Positions 11,252-21,705 of a DNA stretch of 64,000 nucleotides are shown here, one piece after another. The notes beneath the pieces were generated by a model. It searched no databases, was not told the DNA's origin, and saw only the letters and a program-made list of their open reading frames with translations. Each line of letters starts with the position of its first letter. Position 1 is the stretch's first letter. A program made the position numbers and the translations under genes. This DNA is from Ctenosaura bakeri (lineage: Eukaryota > Chordata > Lepidosauria > Squamata > Iguanidae): the NCBI GenBank assembly GCA_948474755.1, contig CAOLHI010002508.1, positions 62,001-126,000 on the forward strand, read 5' to 3'.

Positions 11252-11393
11252 CATCTGAAGAAGTGGGTTTTTATCTACAAAAGCTCATGAGAAAATCAAA
11301 ATCAGATAGTCTTATAGATTCTGCCTTGTTCCCTCTCCCTCTTCCTTCCTTTTTCATGGTGTCAGAGACTAACATGGCTACTTCTCTGAAAAC
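11252..11393 (+). repeat. Unclassified amniote interspersed repeat
   Basis: Contains the widely dispersed reptile words CATCTGAAGAAGTGGGTTTT, CTACAAAAGCTCATGAG and CAGAGACTAACATGGCTAC in the usual order. I know the motif from many reptile sequences but cannot name the family. Related pieces are at about 27640-27715 and 44320-44505. Confidence 0.6.
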
Positions 11394-11522
11394 TTGTAAA
11401 GAGTGAGATGTTGAAAATGTTCAACGAGATTTTCAGTCAAAATACAAGAACTCTTACATTTGCTGTGTTGGTGTTCCCTTCCTAACCTTGCCTGCCCCTT
11501 TTCTTTAGATATCTACACTGCT

Positions 11523-11874
11523 TTTCTAAATGCTCAACTGAAGTTTTGAGTTGTGCAGGGCTAAAAATTTGGAGACTGAAAAAGAATTCATTTGAGAAGG
11601 AAGAATTCTTACTGGAGACAGTGTCTTCATTTTACCTTTCCCAGTAGAGTTACACTCTGCCTCTAGTCCTCTGTAAAACTAGGCAGGAGGAAGGCTTAGC
11701 TCCCGTAGAAATGATCAGGCAGAATTGGACCACCAAGACTCCTATGTACTTGAGCCTCCTCAAGAATGATCAGTCAGAAATGTACAGAATGATCAAGCAC
11801 TAAGAAATACTAAGGCAGCTATTCTCATTGATTTGTTCCACGAACAATAAAGGGTGCCTGCAATCTATCTGTGT
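11523..11874. repeat. Left copy of a ~350-bp direct repeat
   Basis: Matches 12694-13046 over its full length in the same orientation with many substitutions. Shared blocks include TTCTAAATGCTCAAC, GAATTCTTACTGG, GAGCCTCCT, AATGATCA, AATGATCAAGCACTAAGAAA and GTGCCTGCAAT. An AATAAAGGGTGCCTG sits near the end. Two equal-length repeats enclosing about 820 bp is an LTR-like arrangement, but no primer-binding site or polypurine tract is clear. Confidence 0.75.
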
Positions 11875-11877
11875 AGC

Positions 11878-12545
11878 CATTGTAATGCAGCCCCACAAGT
11901 TGTTCCCTAGACTATTTTTTCATTATCCTTGCGGAGTTCATCAGCAGACCAGATCTTACTTATTGTTGCTCAGTGTACCTTGAGAAATTACCCTTTTTTG
12001 TGCAATGTTTTTTCCAGTTGGGACTGGCCAGTCCCTCTGAGTTGAAGTTCAAAGTAATTAAGCAGTTACACTCTGAGCGTCCACCGATATTTTGGATTGT
12101 TTGGCTAAACCATTGACATTAGAAATTGAACTTATTGTGCATTTTTGCAGAATGTTAGTCCTTCACTATGGAACCGTACTTTTACTTATCTCAGATGTTA
12201 ATTTTTGCTATTAGTCTGGTTTTCCCAGCAACATGTATTCAGGGGGCCAAAGATACACATCTAGAACATTTTCTCTGTAAGGAATTATGTGTACGCTCTA
12301 AAATTTGTGTGCCTGTGATCATTACCCACTTCCTCCCTTTTTATTCACCTTCCATTTCCACAAATAAGTTTGATTTTTACATCTAGATGGCTTTGCTACG
12401 TTTTTTTAAAAGCAGCCAAGCACAGATTGGTAATCTGTGCCAGGCCTGGGGCTGGCATAGATTAATTTCATTTCATTAGCTTTATGCTAGTGGTGGTGAG
12501 AAATCTGTTAATTATAGTTAGGAATGAAGAAAAGAAGCAGAAAGG
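11878..12545 (+). repeat. Unclassified dispersed repeat, copy A, with ORF
   Basis: About 670 bp that recurs inverted at 26885-27628. Matching words include GGCCAAAGATACACATC, ACCCACTTCCTCCC and TCTGTTAATTATAG. It lies between two 350-bp direct repeats. An ATG at 12168 opens a 72-codon frame (to 12386) whose first 25 or so residues look like a signal peptide (LIFAISLVFPATC, then cysteines at about 45, 49 and 55). I do not recognise the family. It could be the inner part of an LTR-type element or a retrocopied transcript. Confidence 0.7.
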
Positions 12546-12693
12546 TCACTTCTATCTCGCTTCTGTCCTTCAGTTTGGCTTTGGATAGCTCAGTTTCCCT
12601 GAAAGTTTTCAGACCTAAAATTATTGTATTTGCTTTGTTCATATTCATTTGGTAACTCTGTCTGTTCCTTTTCTTGGTACACCTGAATTTCAT

Positions 12694-13046
12694 TTCTAAA
12701 TGCTCAACAGAAGTTTTGTATTACTTCTATGCTAGAAATTTAGAAAATGAAGGACAATTTCATGTGGGCAGGCAGAATTCTTACTGGGGAGCCAGTATCC
12801 TCATTTTGCCCTCTCCAGTAGGTATACCCCTGCTCAAGTACTCCCCGAGACTAGACAGGGACAAGGCTTAACTTCCGCTGAAATAATCAAGCAAAACTGA
12901 ACAACCAAGAATCCAATAGACTTGAGCCTCCTTGGGAATGATCAATCAGAAGTTTATTAAATGATCAAGCACTAAGAAATAGCAATACAGTTGTTGTCAT
13001 TGATTTTGCCCAGGAATAAGAAAGAGTGCCTGCAATGTATTCTGTG
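12694..13046. repeat. Right copy of the ~350-bp direct repeat
   Basis: Same-strand counterpart of 11523-11874 and practically the same length. The two copies have diverged noticeably, so the insertion or duplication is old. Confidence 0.75.
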
Positions 13047-14462
13047 CCCAGTTATTTGGAAATAAGCTGTACTGGAAGACACTTTGAAGTACTAAGTGCT
13101 TGCAAGAGTCTTCATATTTAAGAATCTTTCAGTGATCGTGCATAAGAAAGTACCTGCAAGTAAGTAAAATAAATAGCCACCTGTCTGCCAATGTTGAGTC
13201 CTATCCTCACCTTTAAAACAGTTCCACAGTCTCTGCTGCTATCATGGGGTGAATGGGGCCGCTTCATTTGCTTTCTGAGGCTATGACTGGCTGGTGGTCA
13301 GGAGCCTCCCTCCCATCTGAACCCCAGTGGACCTATCTACGGTCTTTGCATGTAGAAAAATGACCTCATGCCTGCCTCTGTAGCCACATATTTCGCCTGG
13401 GTGTGATTTTGCATAAAAGGCATAAAAGGGAGAAACTCAGGGAAGCTTGGAATGAAATATGCAACCCCCAACTCCTTACTTCTATAATTTTAAGCAAGTT
13501 AGTCATCCTTCCCAGACTTTGGAAGTGATATGTTTCATTGCCTAGAATAAAGGTTAATGAGAGCATAACCAGACACTTTTTGCAAAATGCTGTAGCAACT
13601 AATGATATTGTTCCTTTTTGTGTACCAAGTATGGTCTTTGTGTTTAAATAAAAGAGAATAGAGCTATGAGATCAAACAGGAAGCTGCCATCTCTCCAGGT
13701 GTGAGAATTGTCCAGTCCTCCACATGTTGTTGAACTGCAAGTCCCACTTATTATGCTGGGTAGGGCTGCTGGGAGTTATAGTCTAACAACATCAAGAAAG
13801 TTGTACAATTTCAACTCCTGCTTTACACAGTAGACATTTTTTTAATATATTTTTTTCTTGTTTCACATGAGAACAGACAGTGTCATCTTTGGCATGATCA
13901 TGCTACTATGCATCTTCCTTCAGCAACTACTAATACATATCCAAGCTCTTCTTATCACAGAAGGGTCCATTAAGAAATCAGGCAGAATTCAGCAGGCATG
14001 TCAAAGAAGTGGTCTGGAGTGTTTTCAGTTAGTTGTGCTAGTTTTCTTACTGGCGTGTATAGGGAGAGGTGTTTGTGGAATGTTCTGCCTCATGTGCCAG
14101 AAGAGCATGGTTAGCTTCAGCAGTAAACACCTTGATTTGGGATGGTGTGGGAAGGCCTTTGCTTCCTGTGCCTCAGGCAGCAAAAAGCCTTGGCTGGTCC
14201 TGTAAAGAGGGACAGTGAGAACTGTATGCTGTGCCTCTTTCTATCGCTCTGAAAACACGCAGCTTCCATGCACATTTATTATAATTTGGTAAAGTCTGGT
14301 TTAAGAAATCTTTTTGATCTATTGTCCAAATACACAATGATGTTATAAGACTAATGGAATCAAGGAGACGTAAAAAAAAAATCCTTCCTCTTAATTTAGA
14401 TAACCACTGTGCCAAATAGGCAGTAGATGTCACATGAAAAGAGATTCTTAACAAATATGGAT
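13047..14462. other. Intronic sequence, no gene seen
   Basis: No exon was recognised. A decayed foldback repeat lies at about 13695-13815 (TTGTTGAACTGCAAGTCCCA ... GGGAGTTATAGTCTAACAAC). The 115-codon ORF at 13858-14205 has two hydrophobic stretches but no similarity that I know, and no splice context. Confidence 0.5.
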
Positions 14463-14590
14463 ACATACTGTCCAACCATCCCAATTTGGCAGAGATAGTC
14501 CCAGTTAATTCTCTGCTGCCCCACTTTCTCAGCTTCTTTGAAAATGTCCTGGTTTTTCTCTCTCTTCCCACTTTCATCTTTCATCCTTAG
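14463..14590 (-). repeat. Unclassified interspersed repeat fragment
   Basis: Complement of the family seen at 34405-34910: TACTGTCCAACCATCCCAAT, then AAATGTCCTGGTTTTTCTCT and TCCCACTTTCATC. Family unnamed. Confidence 0.5.
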
Positions 14591-17079
14591 CCTATTGCAG
14601 TTCTTGCAAATGGAATCTCATCAACTCATTCAACTCAGCAGGAAAGAGGAGACAAGAGGTACAATCTTGCACATCCTTGTAGGCTCATGTCATTTTTTTT
14701 TCTTTTTGTAGGATTTCCTTAATACATAAATTCTAAGGCTCCCCTGCTTAAAATAGTAGTTTTGGATGTTCTTCTCCATTGAAGATTTTTACTGTCTTGT
14801 TGCCTGGCCTTCTTGGCTACGCTCTGAAGTGTGTGCTGGTTTTCATCTGTGCCATTTTGGAGGATGTGTGAATATTTTAGCATGCCCCTAGATCTGAAAG
14901 AGAGAAAGGGAGGACATGTTTTGGCTGTCAAAGAGAACATAATATTGGATGTTGCTGCAAATAAACTTATTGCACAACACAATACCTTTAAAGAGCCTCT
15001 AGCTGTAATATAAAGAAAGAGAATTAGTTAGAAGTGGTCATGATTATAAAGTAATGTTTTGATAAAGATAACATATTCTAAACAGTTTATAAAGGATTTT
15101 AGCTATCTCAGGGCTTGAGACTGAGAGAAAACAGCCAAGGTCCTGTATAGTCTGTCATTCCGAGAGAATGAACAACCCATATGTTTTTCATTTGTCCATT
15201 ACCAGAGCTTCAAAACAACTGGTTTCAGTGAAAACTAATTAATCATAATCCATGATTGTACAACGATGTTATGACTAAAGATAACACCTCCCTTTTGTGT
15301 TGTAACTGTAATGTTGGTTAGTTATATTTATAGTTGTGGAGTGTGGTCTCACTAAGCAGTGGGGGGAGACTATTAGATATTTCTGGGGCTGGCTTAGACT
15401 TTACCTCTTGTTCTGTTGTGGGTAATGAAGAGAGGATTAGATGAGGTAGAAGGGGAAAGAATGTGCTTTGACCCACAGGTCAGCTTTTTAAAGTGGAAAA
15501 CTGAAAGATAATTATTTTACTTGCTTTCAAGAACTATGAAAGTAAAATTATTTTTAATTTTGGGGGTGCTTGGAATCATATAGGTAAATAGTTTTTATGA
15601 GTAAGCTCTACCCATAGTTCTCTTTCCTCTTCTTTATTTGCGTTGGCTGTTAACAGAGTCTCAAAGCTGGTTCTTGGCAATCTATTAATGTGACAACATG
15701 GATCTTTTTGTTCTGCCAGTGGTAAACTGAATGCCTCAAACCACAGAGGGTAAAACCCAACACAATGGGTGCTCCTTATGCCAAAATTATTCAGTTCCCA
15801 TAATGTTGATGGTGACATAGGGAGAAGCTATAATGTAAGCTCTTCCCATGTGGTTTATGGAGAAGCTATTACCATTTCATTGAAATAACGTAGCAATCTG
15901 TTCTCAACCATAGGAATCTGAGTGTTAGAGACTGATTAGTACAGATGGCTTCCACATGAAGGTAATTCACATGACCTTGCTTATGTGGCTAAAACAAAGT
16001 TATTAGATGCATTGTTAGAGATCAGATCTGGAATCCATCAAGTAATTGTCCCATTGTTTGACCACATGTTGACATCATGGCTCTTCTAAAATCTCCATAG
16101 AGGTTTTATGGTACAAAGAAAGTATGATGCCAGATGTGCATTGTAGCAAATCTAAACAAACAAAAAAACAAATCCAAGAATATCTCTTCAAATTAAGTCA
16201 AGTTGAAAGGTTTCAGGCTTTTTTGGATGACATTCATGGACATTTCATTTTTTCCACCCTTCTCAGAATAAAAGGTAATTTTGCCAAATATTATCTGTCC
16301 AATTAATTACTGAAAATATTCTGTAGCAACAGAACCTGGTTAACTCAGTGAGGCTTGTCGAGTACCTTTTCAGTGGCAGTAGATTTATGACAGCTGTGTT
16401 TTTATAGAGGGAGCTTAGTGAGAGGAAAAAGCAAATGCAACTAATCCATGGAAACATAAATATCTCTTTGGCTTTCATCAGAATATACCCCATGTTTTTC
16501 TGAGTTCTCCAAAATAGAGTTGGATTGCAGAGTTGTTATAAGCGCTGATAGCATTTTATGGTTATTACATGGAGAAAATGAACTCACAACATAGGGACTG
16601 ATTAGCACTTCTTTTCATAGTTCAGCTTCTGATGAGTCAGAAATAATGAGAAACCTTGTTTTCCTAGCAGCAGTCCATATTTGCAGTGTGAAGAACAAGA
16701 GTAATGTAGTAGTTAAGGTTGGATGGGAAATTTGGAAGATCTAGTTTGGGAAGGAGGGAGAGAGGGAAGGCATAAATGGAACTAAAAACTATGCAGTTTT
16801 TTAAAAAAACATTCTAAAGCAAAGTTATTCATTTTGCAAAGCAGATCTGTGCTGAAAAAAAGAAGGTATGCACCATGAATTGTCAAAGAAAGTTCTAACC
16901 TAGCCATGTGGAACAAAAGATAACACAAGTCAAATGTAACCTCTGAGGTAGCCACATTTCTTGTCCATATTTGTTGTGCCTTCACCACAATTGGATCATA
17001 AAGAAATCCCCCGGCCTTCAGAGTACAAGCAACAAAAGCTGGTTCCTACATGATCCTAGGCCCTCTACCACTGAAGTTT
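14591..17079. other. Intronic sequence, no gene seen
   Basis: AT-rich sequence with only short ORFs. I recognise no exon and no confident repeat. Confidence 0.5.
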
Positions 17080-17320
17080 TTAAAAATCATTACCAGTACT
17101 TTGAATTGTTCCTGGAAACAAATTGCGTTCTTAAGCCTGGTTCTTAAAAGAGAGGTATGATGATCTGATAAGCAAACACACACAGAGATTCTCACAGGAG
17201 CCTTCTTCACTGTTGGAATCACAGTTTCTAGAGGTTTTTCAAAGATAGCTCCATGGAGAGCAAATTGCATTAATCCAGCCTGAATCTGATTCAAGCATAT
17301 GTCAGCATGGCCAGGTCTCA
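17080..17320. mobile_element. Probable LINE (L2/CR1-clade) fragment
   Basis: Carries words common in squamate LINE-related repeats: TTACCAGTACTTTGAATTG, CCTGGAAACAAATTG, GCATTAATCCAGCCTGAATC and CATGGCCAGGTCT. The order matches a repeat that I remember from reptile genomes. The class is not certain. Confidence 0.45.
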
Positions 17321-17550
17321 TCATCATTCTAGCATATTCTAAGAGATTCTTTTAAGACATGGCCAGGTCTCTGTATTATTTGAAAAACCTGGAAATCTTC
17401 TCCTTCTCCTTCTCCTTCATATTGAAGGCAATGGAGCAAGAGAAACAAGAACAAACAATAGCTTACTTTTATCACCTTTGGCTTTTTTTCCCACCTCTGC
17501 ATCACATCTTGGGAACTGTGAGACAAACAAAATCAGCTATGTCTCAACAT

Positions 17551-17572
17551 TAATTAATTAATTAATTAATTT
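17551..17572. repeat. (TTAA)n simple repeat
   Basis: About five TTAA units in the last part of intron 1. The stretch from 17573 to the acceptor is AT-rich and unassigned. Confidence 0.9.
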
Positions 17573-18064
17573 TCCTGCCTTTTAACATTGCAGGACCTAA
17601 GGTCTTGCAACATTAAAACAAAATACAGCAAAAGAAAAAAAAGCCATAGGTTCTAAAGTTAAAAAATAATTTCAAAACTATTAAATAAACTACCGTAATA
17701 ACATCAAGTCCAGAGTTGAAAATGTTTAAAAACATAACAGAAAGGAAACACAAAAAGTACAACAAAAGAAGGGAATAAATTAAAAGGGAAAAAGAAGACA
17801 TTTTCCAAATACAATTATCTGTCCTTGTTTTTCTTTTTTTAATAACGTAGCTTTTCAGATTCTGAACATGGCTTTCAGGAATAAGAAGCTGATTTGGAAT
17901 GTAAATAAAGTTAACAGGCCTATTAAAGAAGCTCAGTAGTCTCAAGGCTGTTTAGGACCTGAAAAGCCATCAAATTACCATCAAGTGCTGACTATTGTTT
18001 CATGTAAAGAGATGTCTCTAAATGATTAACTCTACAGCTCATCATTTCCCCCTTGTTTTCTTAG

Positions 18065-18352
18065 ATTATGATGCTGAAAGTGACCTTCAATCATACCTTT
18101 ATGGATAAATGTGAAGTATCCTGCAATCAAAACCAAACTACAGAATTGCAGCCAGAGTGCAATTTCTTCTTAACTGCTGTTCGCTTGGCCTCACTGAATC
18201 AGATCTTAGACCCTTGGGTTTACCTGCTGCTTAGAAAGATCCTCCTGCGAAAGTTTTGTCAGGTAGCAAATGCGGTCTCCTGCTGCTCTCAGGATAAATG
18301 GAAAGGACAGCACTTCATGTTGTCAGACAAAATCACACACACCACTGCATGA
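18065..18352 (+). CDS. PTGER3: EP3 receptor, coding exon 2 with EP3-gamma-like tail
   Basis: Follows the acceptor AG at 18063-18064 in phase 0 and continues TM6 with IMMLK (residues 307-311). It has ECL3 sequons at N315 and N329, then [20 protein letters not shown] and [16 protein letters not shown], ending the common core at Q372. R346 in TM7 is the arginine known to bind the prostanoid carboxylate. DPWVY replaces NPxxY as in other prostanoid receptors. Read-through adds 29 residues, [10 protein letters not shown]...KGQ...LSDKI..., and a TGA at 18350-18352, giving 401 residues in total. From memory, the mammalian EP3-gamma / human EP3-II tail has the same length and shares VANAVS, KGQ and LS. 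In mammals the C-terminal tail sets G-protein choice and constitutive activity. The tail part is conserved but has lost the Q-T-E-A ending (here THTTA). Confidence 0.96.
   Translation: MMMLKVTFNHTFMDKCEVSCNQNQTTELQPECNFFLTAVRLASLNQILDPWVYLLLRKILLRKFCQVANAVSCCSQDKWKGQHFMLSDKITHTTA
18260..18268 (+). promoter_or_regulatory. PTGER3: Alternative 5' splice site inside exon 2
   Basis: CAG|GTAGCA: the donor GT is at 18263-18264, immediately after the codon for Q372. This is the exact point where the mammalian EP3 isoforms diverge. When spliced, the transcript would join another tail exon. When not, the GT becomes part of the valine codon opening the gamma-like tail. The tail exons of other isoforms were not found in this window. 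Confidence 0.8.
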
Positions 18353-18900
18353 AGAAACTTGCATGTCAACAACTTCATTTTAACCTGCATCAGATTTTAA
18401 CCAGGGCCATGGAACATGTGGCCCTTCAGATGTTCTTATACTGAAGCTTCTATGACTACCAGCCTGAAAAGCCAGTGTTGAAAGATGTTGGGAATGATGC
18501 CACAACAACCTCTAGAGAGCCACATGTTGTCCATTCCTTGTCCATCATCCAGTGGGATACATCCAATGATGCAACTGCTTTTGTCATCAGAATTGGAGAA
18601 GGGCAATCTCCTTTCCTCACTGCAACCTGCTGTACATCCAAAGAGCCTTCCCTGGAGGACTGGGAAATTCTCTTGAACTAGCTTTCAGGTTATGCTGAGG
18701 ACTTGAGGGAGTGATGGTAGGGGGAAAAGGCTCCATTGTACCATTGCTGTAGCGCCAGAGCCTACATCTTCTTCCTTACCATGAATTTGGGTATCTGATG
18801 CATGGACATGACCCCCTCTAAGATAATTGCAGGAAAGTAATACAATCTTTGTCTTAAAACAGCATATTATATTTTCATTGTCTGGTATATTAAAAAGAAC
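18353..18900 (+). other. PTGER3: Candidate 3' UTR of the read-through PTGER3 isoform
   Basis: Non-coding sequence after the TGA. The first polyadenylation-like hexamer is ATTAAA at 18889-18894. A TCAGATGTT... piece near 18425 resembles the foldback repeats. UTR extent is an inference and needs transcript data. Confidence 0.45.
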
Positions 18901-19583
18901 TGAAAATGTTTTTAAAAGTAGACCTCTTATGATTTTTGAAAGTCACAAATGAGAATGCAGTTTGTTGTGTTCAAAAACATTGAGATTTTCCTTCTGTATA
19001 TGAGAAGAATCTGATTTTTAAACTGGGTGTTTGGATGTGGAGCCAGCATCAGCTAAAGTGATGGAGCAACTTTTAAAGTTTTTGTTATAGGTTTCCTTGT
19101 GTTTCCAGTCTCCACCCCTCTCCTACTAGTTTAACAGAGAAGAAAGGATGCTTCTCTTCCATGGGATAATGTTGGTGAACTGAGAAAATGATTGTGTAGA
19201 CTACTGATTTGGCTGCTTTCCTTGAAGTTATAAGGGTAGCAATAGAACTATGAAATGCAAAGAGTTGCCACAATAATTATGCATTGTCAGTTAACACTAA
19301 GGGCTTTCCTATGTAAATGTAAGTTCCTTTTGTTTCTTTATACAAATCATATGATTGTTTTTTGGTTATTGTAGACTCAGTGTTTCTTCTCCTGTGGTGA
19401 TAGCTCCTTATCACGGAATTTAAATTTCATTTAAATTCTATAACATTTCATCACTAGGAAAATGAAGAAAAAGTTGGGGAATTAGTCTTCAGTTTGGAAA
19501 CAGTACTAAGGACTGGTTAGTTAACCTTCTTCAATTGGTTAGAAGCAGAATTAAAATACCTGTTCTATGTGGCACTTAATTTA
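18901..19583. other. No gene seen
   Basis: AT-rich downstream or intronic sequence without a recognised exon or repeat. Confidence 0.5.
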
Positions 19584-19784
19584 GGCCATTTCTGCCCTAC
19601 ACTGTCTTAGTGCTATTATTCTACTTTCAACATCCTGTGGAATTCTGGGGTTGTAGTTTCCTGAGACCAAAGAGCTCTTTGGCTGAGAATTCTGAATGCC
19701 CCTCCCTAAACTGCAAACCCCAGAACTCCATAGGATGTTGAAAGTGGAATAATAGCACGAAAACAATGTAGTGTGGAAATGATC
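19584..19784. mobile_element. Palindromic MITE, longer variant
   Basis: Left end GGCCATTTCTGCCCTACA with TTCTACTTTCAACATCC; right end GGATGTTGAAAGTGGAATAA then GTGTGGAAATGATC. The loop adds CCAAAGAGCTCTTTGGCTGAGAATTC, itself palindromic in part (AAAGAGCTCTTT). This loop sequence also occurs in the repeats at 37826-38212 and 52744-53157. Confidence 0.85.
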
Positions 19785-20518
19785 ATAGTCTTGTATTATG
19801 TAGCAATATCCATGTTTATCAGAATGTTTTCTAATGTCATTTTGATACTTTTAAGTTCTACATTTCTCTCTCTCTCACTTTCTCTCTCTCTCTGTCTGTG
19901 TGCGCACATGCGCTAATTTAGAGTCTCCATATTCTTCCGTTTTCCACTTGTCCATGGAACATCATTCTTCAACAGACCAAATCCTCTTGTTAGTCCCAAC
20001 TAGAGTAAACCAATTAATGCAGTGGACTCAACAACATTTAACAATTGATTCAGTGTATAGCTGGGGCTAATTCTGTCTAAATGGTGGATCCTGTCAAACC
20101 TATTGCCCTTTTCCTAGAGCAATGTCCAATGAGTCATTGAACTTTCAGATTTTTACAGAAAATTTTATTTTGTATAAAAATATTAAACTACCCTGATTAT
20201 TTTTGAAGACAGACCAACCAATAGCAATCCTTCCGAAAGGGAGGCTACCCTTATGTCATACCTTGAGCAGTCCTCTACATGACTGTGGAATGTTACTCTC
20301 CTGATGCTAGGGTGTCACTAGAACAAAGGAATTAAAAACACAAGGAAGGTATTTGTGATAAACTGAAAACAATTTGATGAAGAGAGCTTTCATAAATTTG
20401 AATTTTTTCTAGGTCAGTCTAATCCAACACTGCTTTTTAAAATAACTACTAAAAGATTAAATTAATAAATGGCATTTTTTTAAAAATATATCTGTATCAA
20501 TTAGATGTACATACATGA

Positions 20519-20549
<31 letters not shown>

Positions 20550-20799
20550 GATTATCCACTACTAACTAGATGTTAATCAGATATTAATGAATTTTGATCA
20601 GCTAAATTAGTTTCCTCATTATGCAGCTCACCATTATTTCAGAAGCATTTGTTAATTCAAAGCAATTCCATTGCATTCCACTTTTGTGCAATTAATTTTT
20701 TTTCAGCTGCAAGTAATTTTTTAAAAATTCTTCTCACTTCTAGAAGCAATTTTTTGTGAAGTGACTAAGCACTATATCCTATTCATAGATATAATATTG
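19785..20799. other. No gene seen; simple repeats
   Basis: Contains a TC-rich run near 19865-19893 and an (AT)n run at about 20519-20546. No exon was recognised. Confidence 0.5.
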
Positions 20800-21371
20800 G
20801 AGAGTTTGAATGATCCCAAGAGTCATCTAGTCCAACTTCCTTCCAGTAAAGGAAATCTGCTACTAAAGCATTCCTAGCAGATGACCATTTAAACTTTTGT
20901 TTAAAAACAATTAGCAAAGAAGAAGCATGTCAATTCCATTCTTGAACAGCTCTTAGAATCAGGATGTTTTTCATACTGTTACTCAAAATCCTTGTTTACT
21001 GTAATTTGAATCCGTTTGTGTAGGTCCTGTTGTATGGAAAAGTAGAAACAAGCTTGCTCCATCTTCCACATTATTGTCCTCAGAAGTCTGAAGATACGTG
21101 TCTATCATATCATGCCTCAAACTTCTCTTCAGGCTAAATATATCCCACTTTTTCAACTGTATGTTTTATCATTTAGTGCTATTCTTTCTACAAATATTTA
21201 CTGCTTATTTCTGTTCTTCCATGGTGATTTGCCACATTTTCCATTTTCTCTGCATGCCCATTTCAAATTGTAATCTTAGTGCTCCCTGTGCATCCATTTT
21301 GATTTCTTTAGACACTTCCCACTTGTCTTTCTCCTTAGAATTGTTTCCAATTGTGCCTTCAATATCTAAAC
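20800..21371 (-). mobile_element. CR1-like LINE fragment, decayed
   Basis: Complement of a CR1 3' region: GATCCCAAGAGTCATCTAGT then CCAACTTCCTTCC, and later CTTCTCTTCAGGCTAAATAT. It is old and interrupted on its right by an hAT MITE whose target duplication is ATCTAAAC. Confidence 0.6.
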
Positions 21372-21697
21372 CAGAGCTTTCCAAACTTTTCATGTTGGTG
21401 ACACATTTTTTAGACATGCATCATTTAATAACGCAGTAATTCAATTTTACTAGCAAACCACATGTTAAACTAATTCCTTATAAGAGATCCGGGCACATAC
21501 ATAAATTGTAATAATGAAATGTATGGAGACACAATATATCTCATGAAAACTTTTCATTTATATTTTTAATAATATATTATTTATTTATAACATATACAAT
21601 GCCAAGGCTCAGCTTGTTCTTAGTCCAGGGAGGTGACAAAACTACACACTTCAGTTCACACAGTAACGTGTCGCACCACACCATTTGAAAAGCCCTG
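21372..21697 (-). mobile_element. hAT MITE, 326 bp, with 8-bp target duplication
   Basis: Starts CAGAGCTTTCCAAACTTTTC and ends TTTGAAAAGCCCTG, imperfect inverted ends opening with CAG and closing with CTG. It is bounded by an exact 8-bp direct repeat ATCTAAAC (21364-21371 and 21698-21705). The 8-bp duplication and CAG ends indicate hAT. A second copy in opposite orientation is at 52144-52448. It has no coding capacity. Confidence 0.92.
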
Positions 21698-21705
21698 ATC
21701 TAAAC

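Larger units (their letters stand above)
2135..18064 (+). other. PTGER3: PTGER3 intron 1 (phase 0)
   Basis: The intron separates residues L306 and I307, inside TM6, the position known for prostanoid receptor genes. The donor is GTAGGT at 2135-2140. The acceptor is a pyrimidine tract, CATTTCCCCCTTGTTTTCTTAG, ending at 18064 (here given as separate blocks CATTTCCCCC and TTGTTTTCTTAG). TGATTAAC at 18023-18030 is a plausible branch site. The intron is 15,930 bp and carries the repeats listed separately. No internal exon was recognised. Confidence 0.93.
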
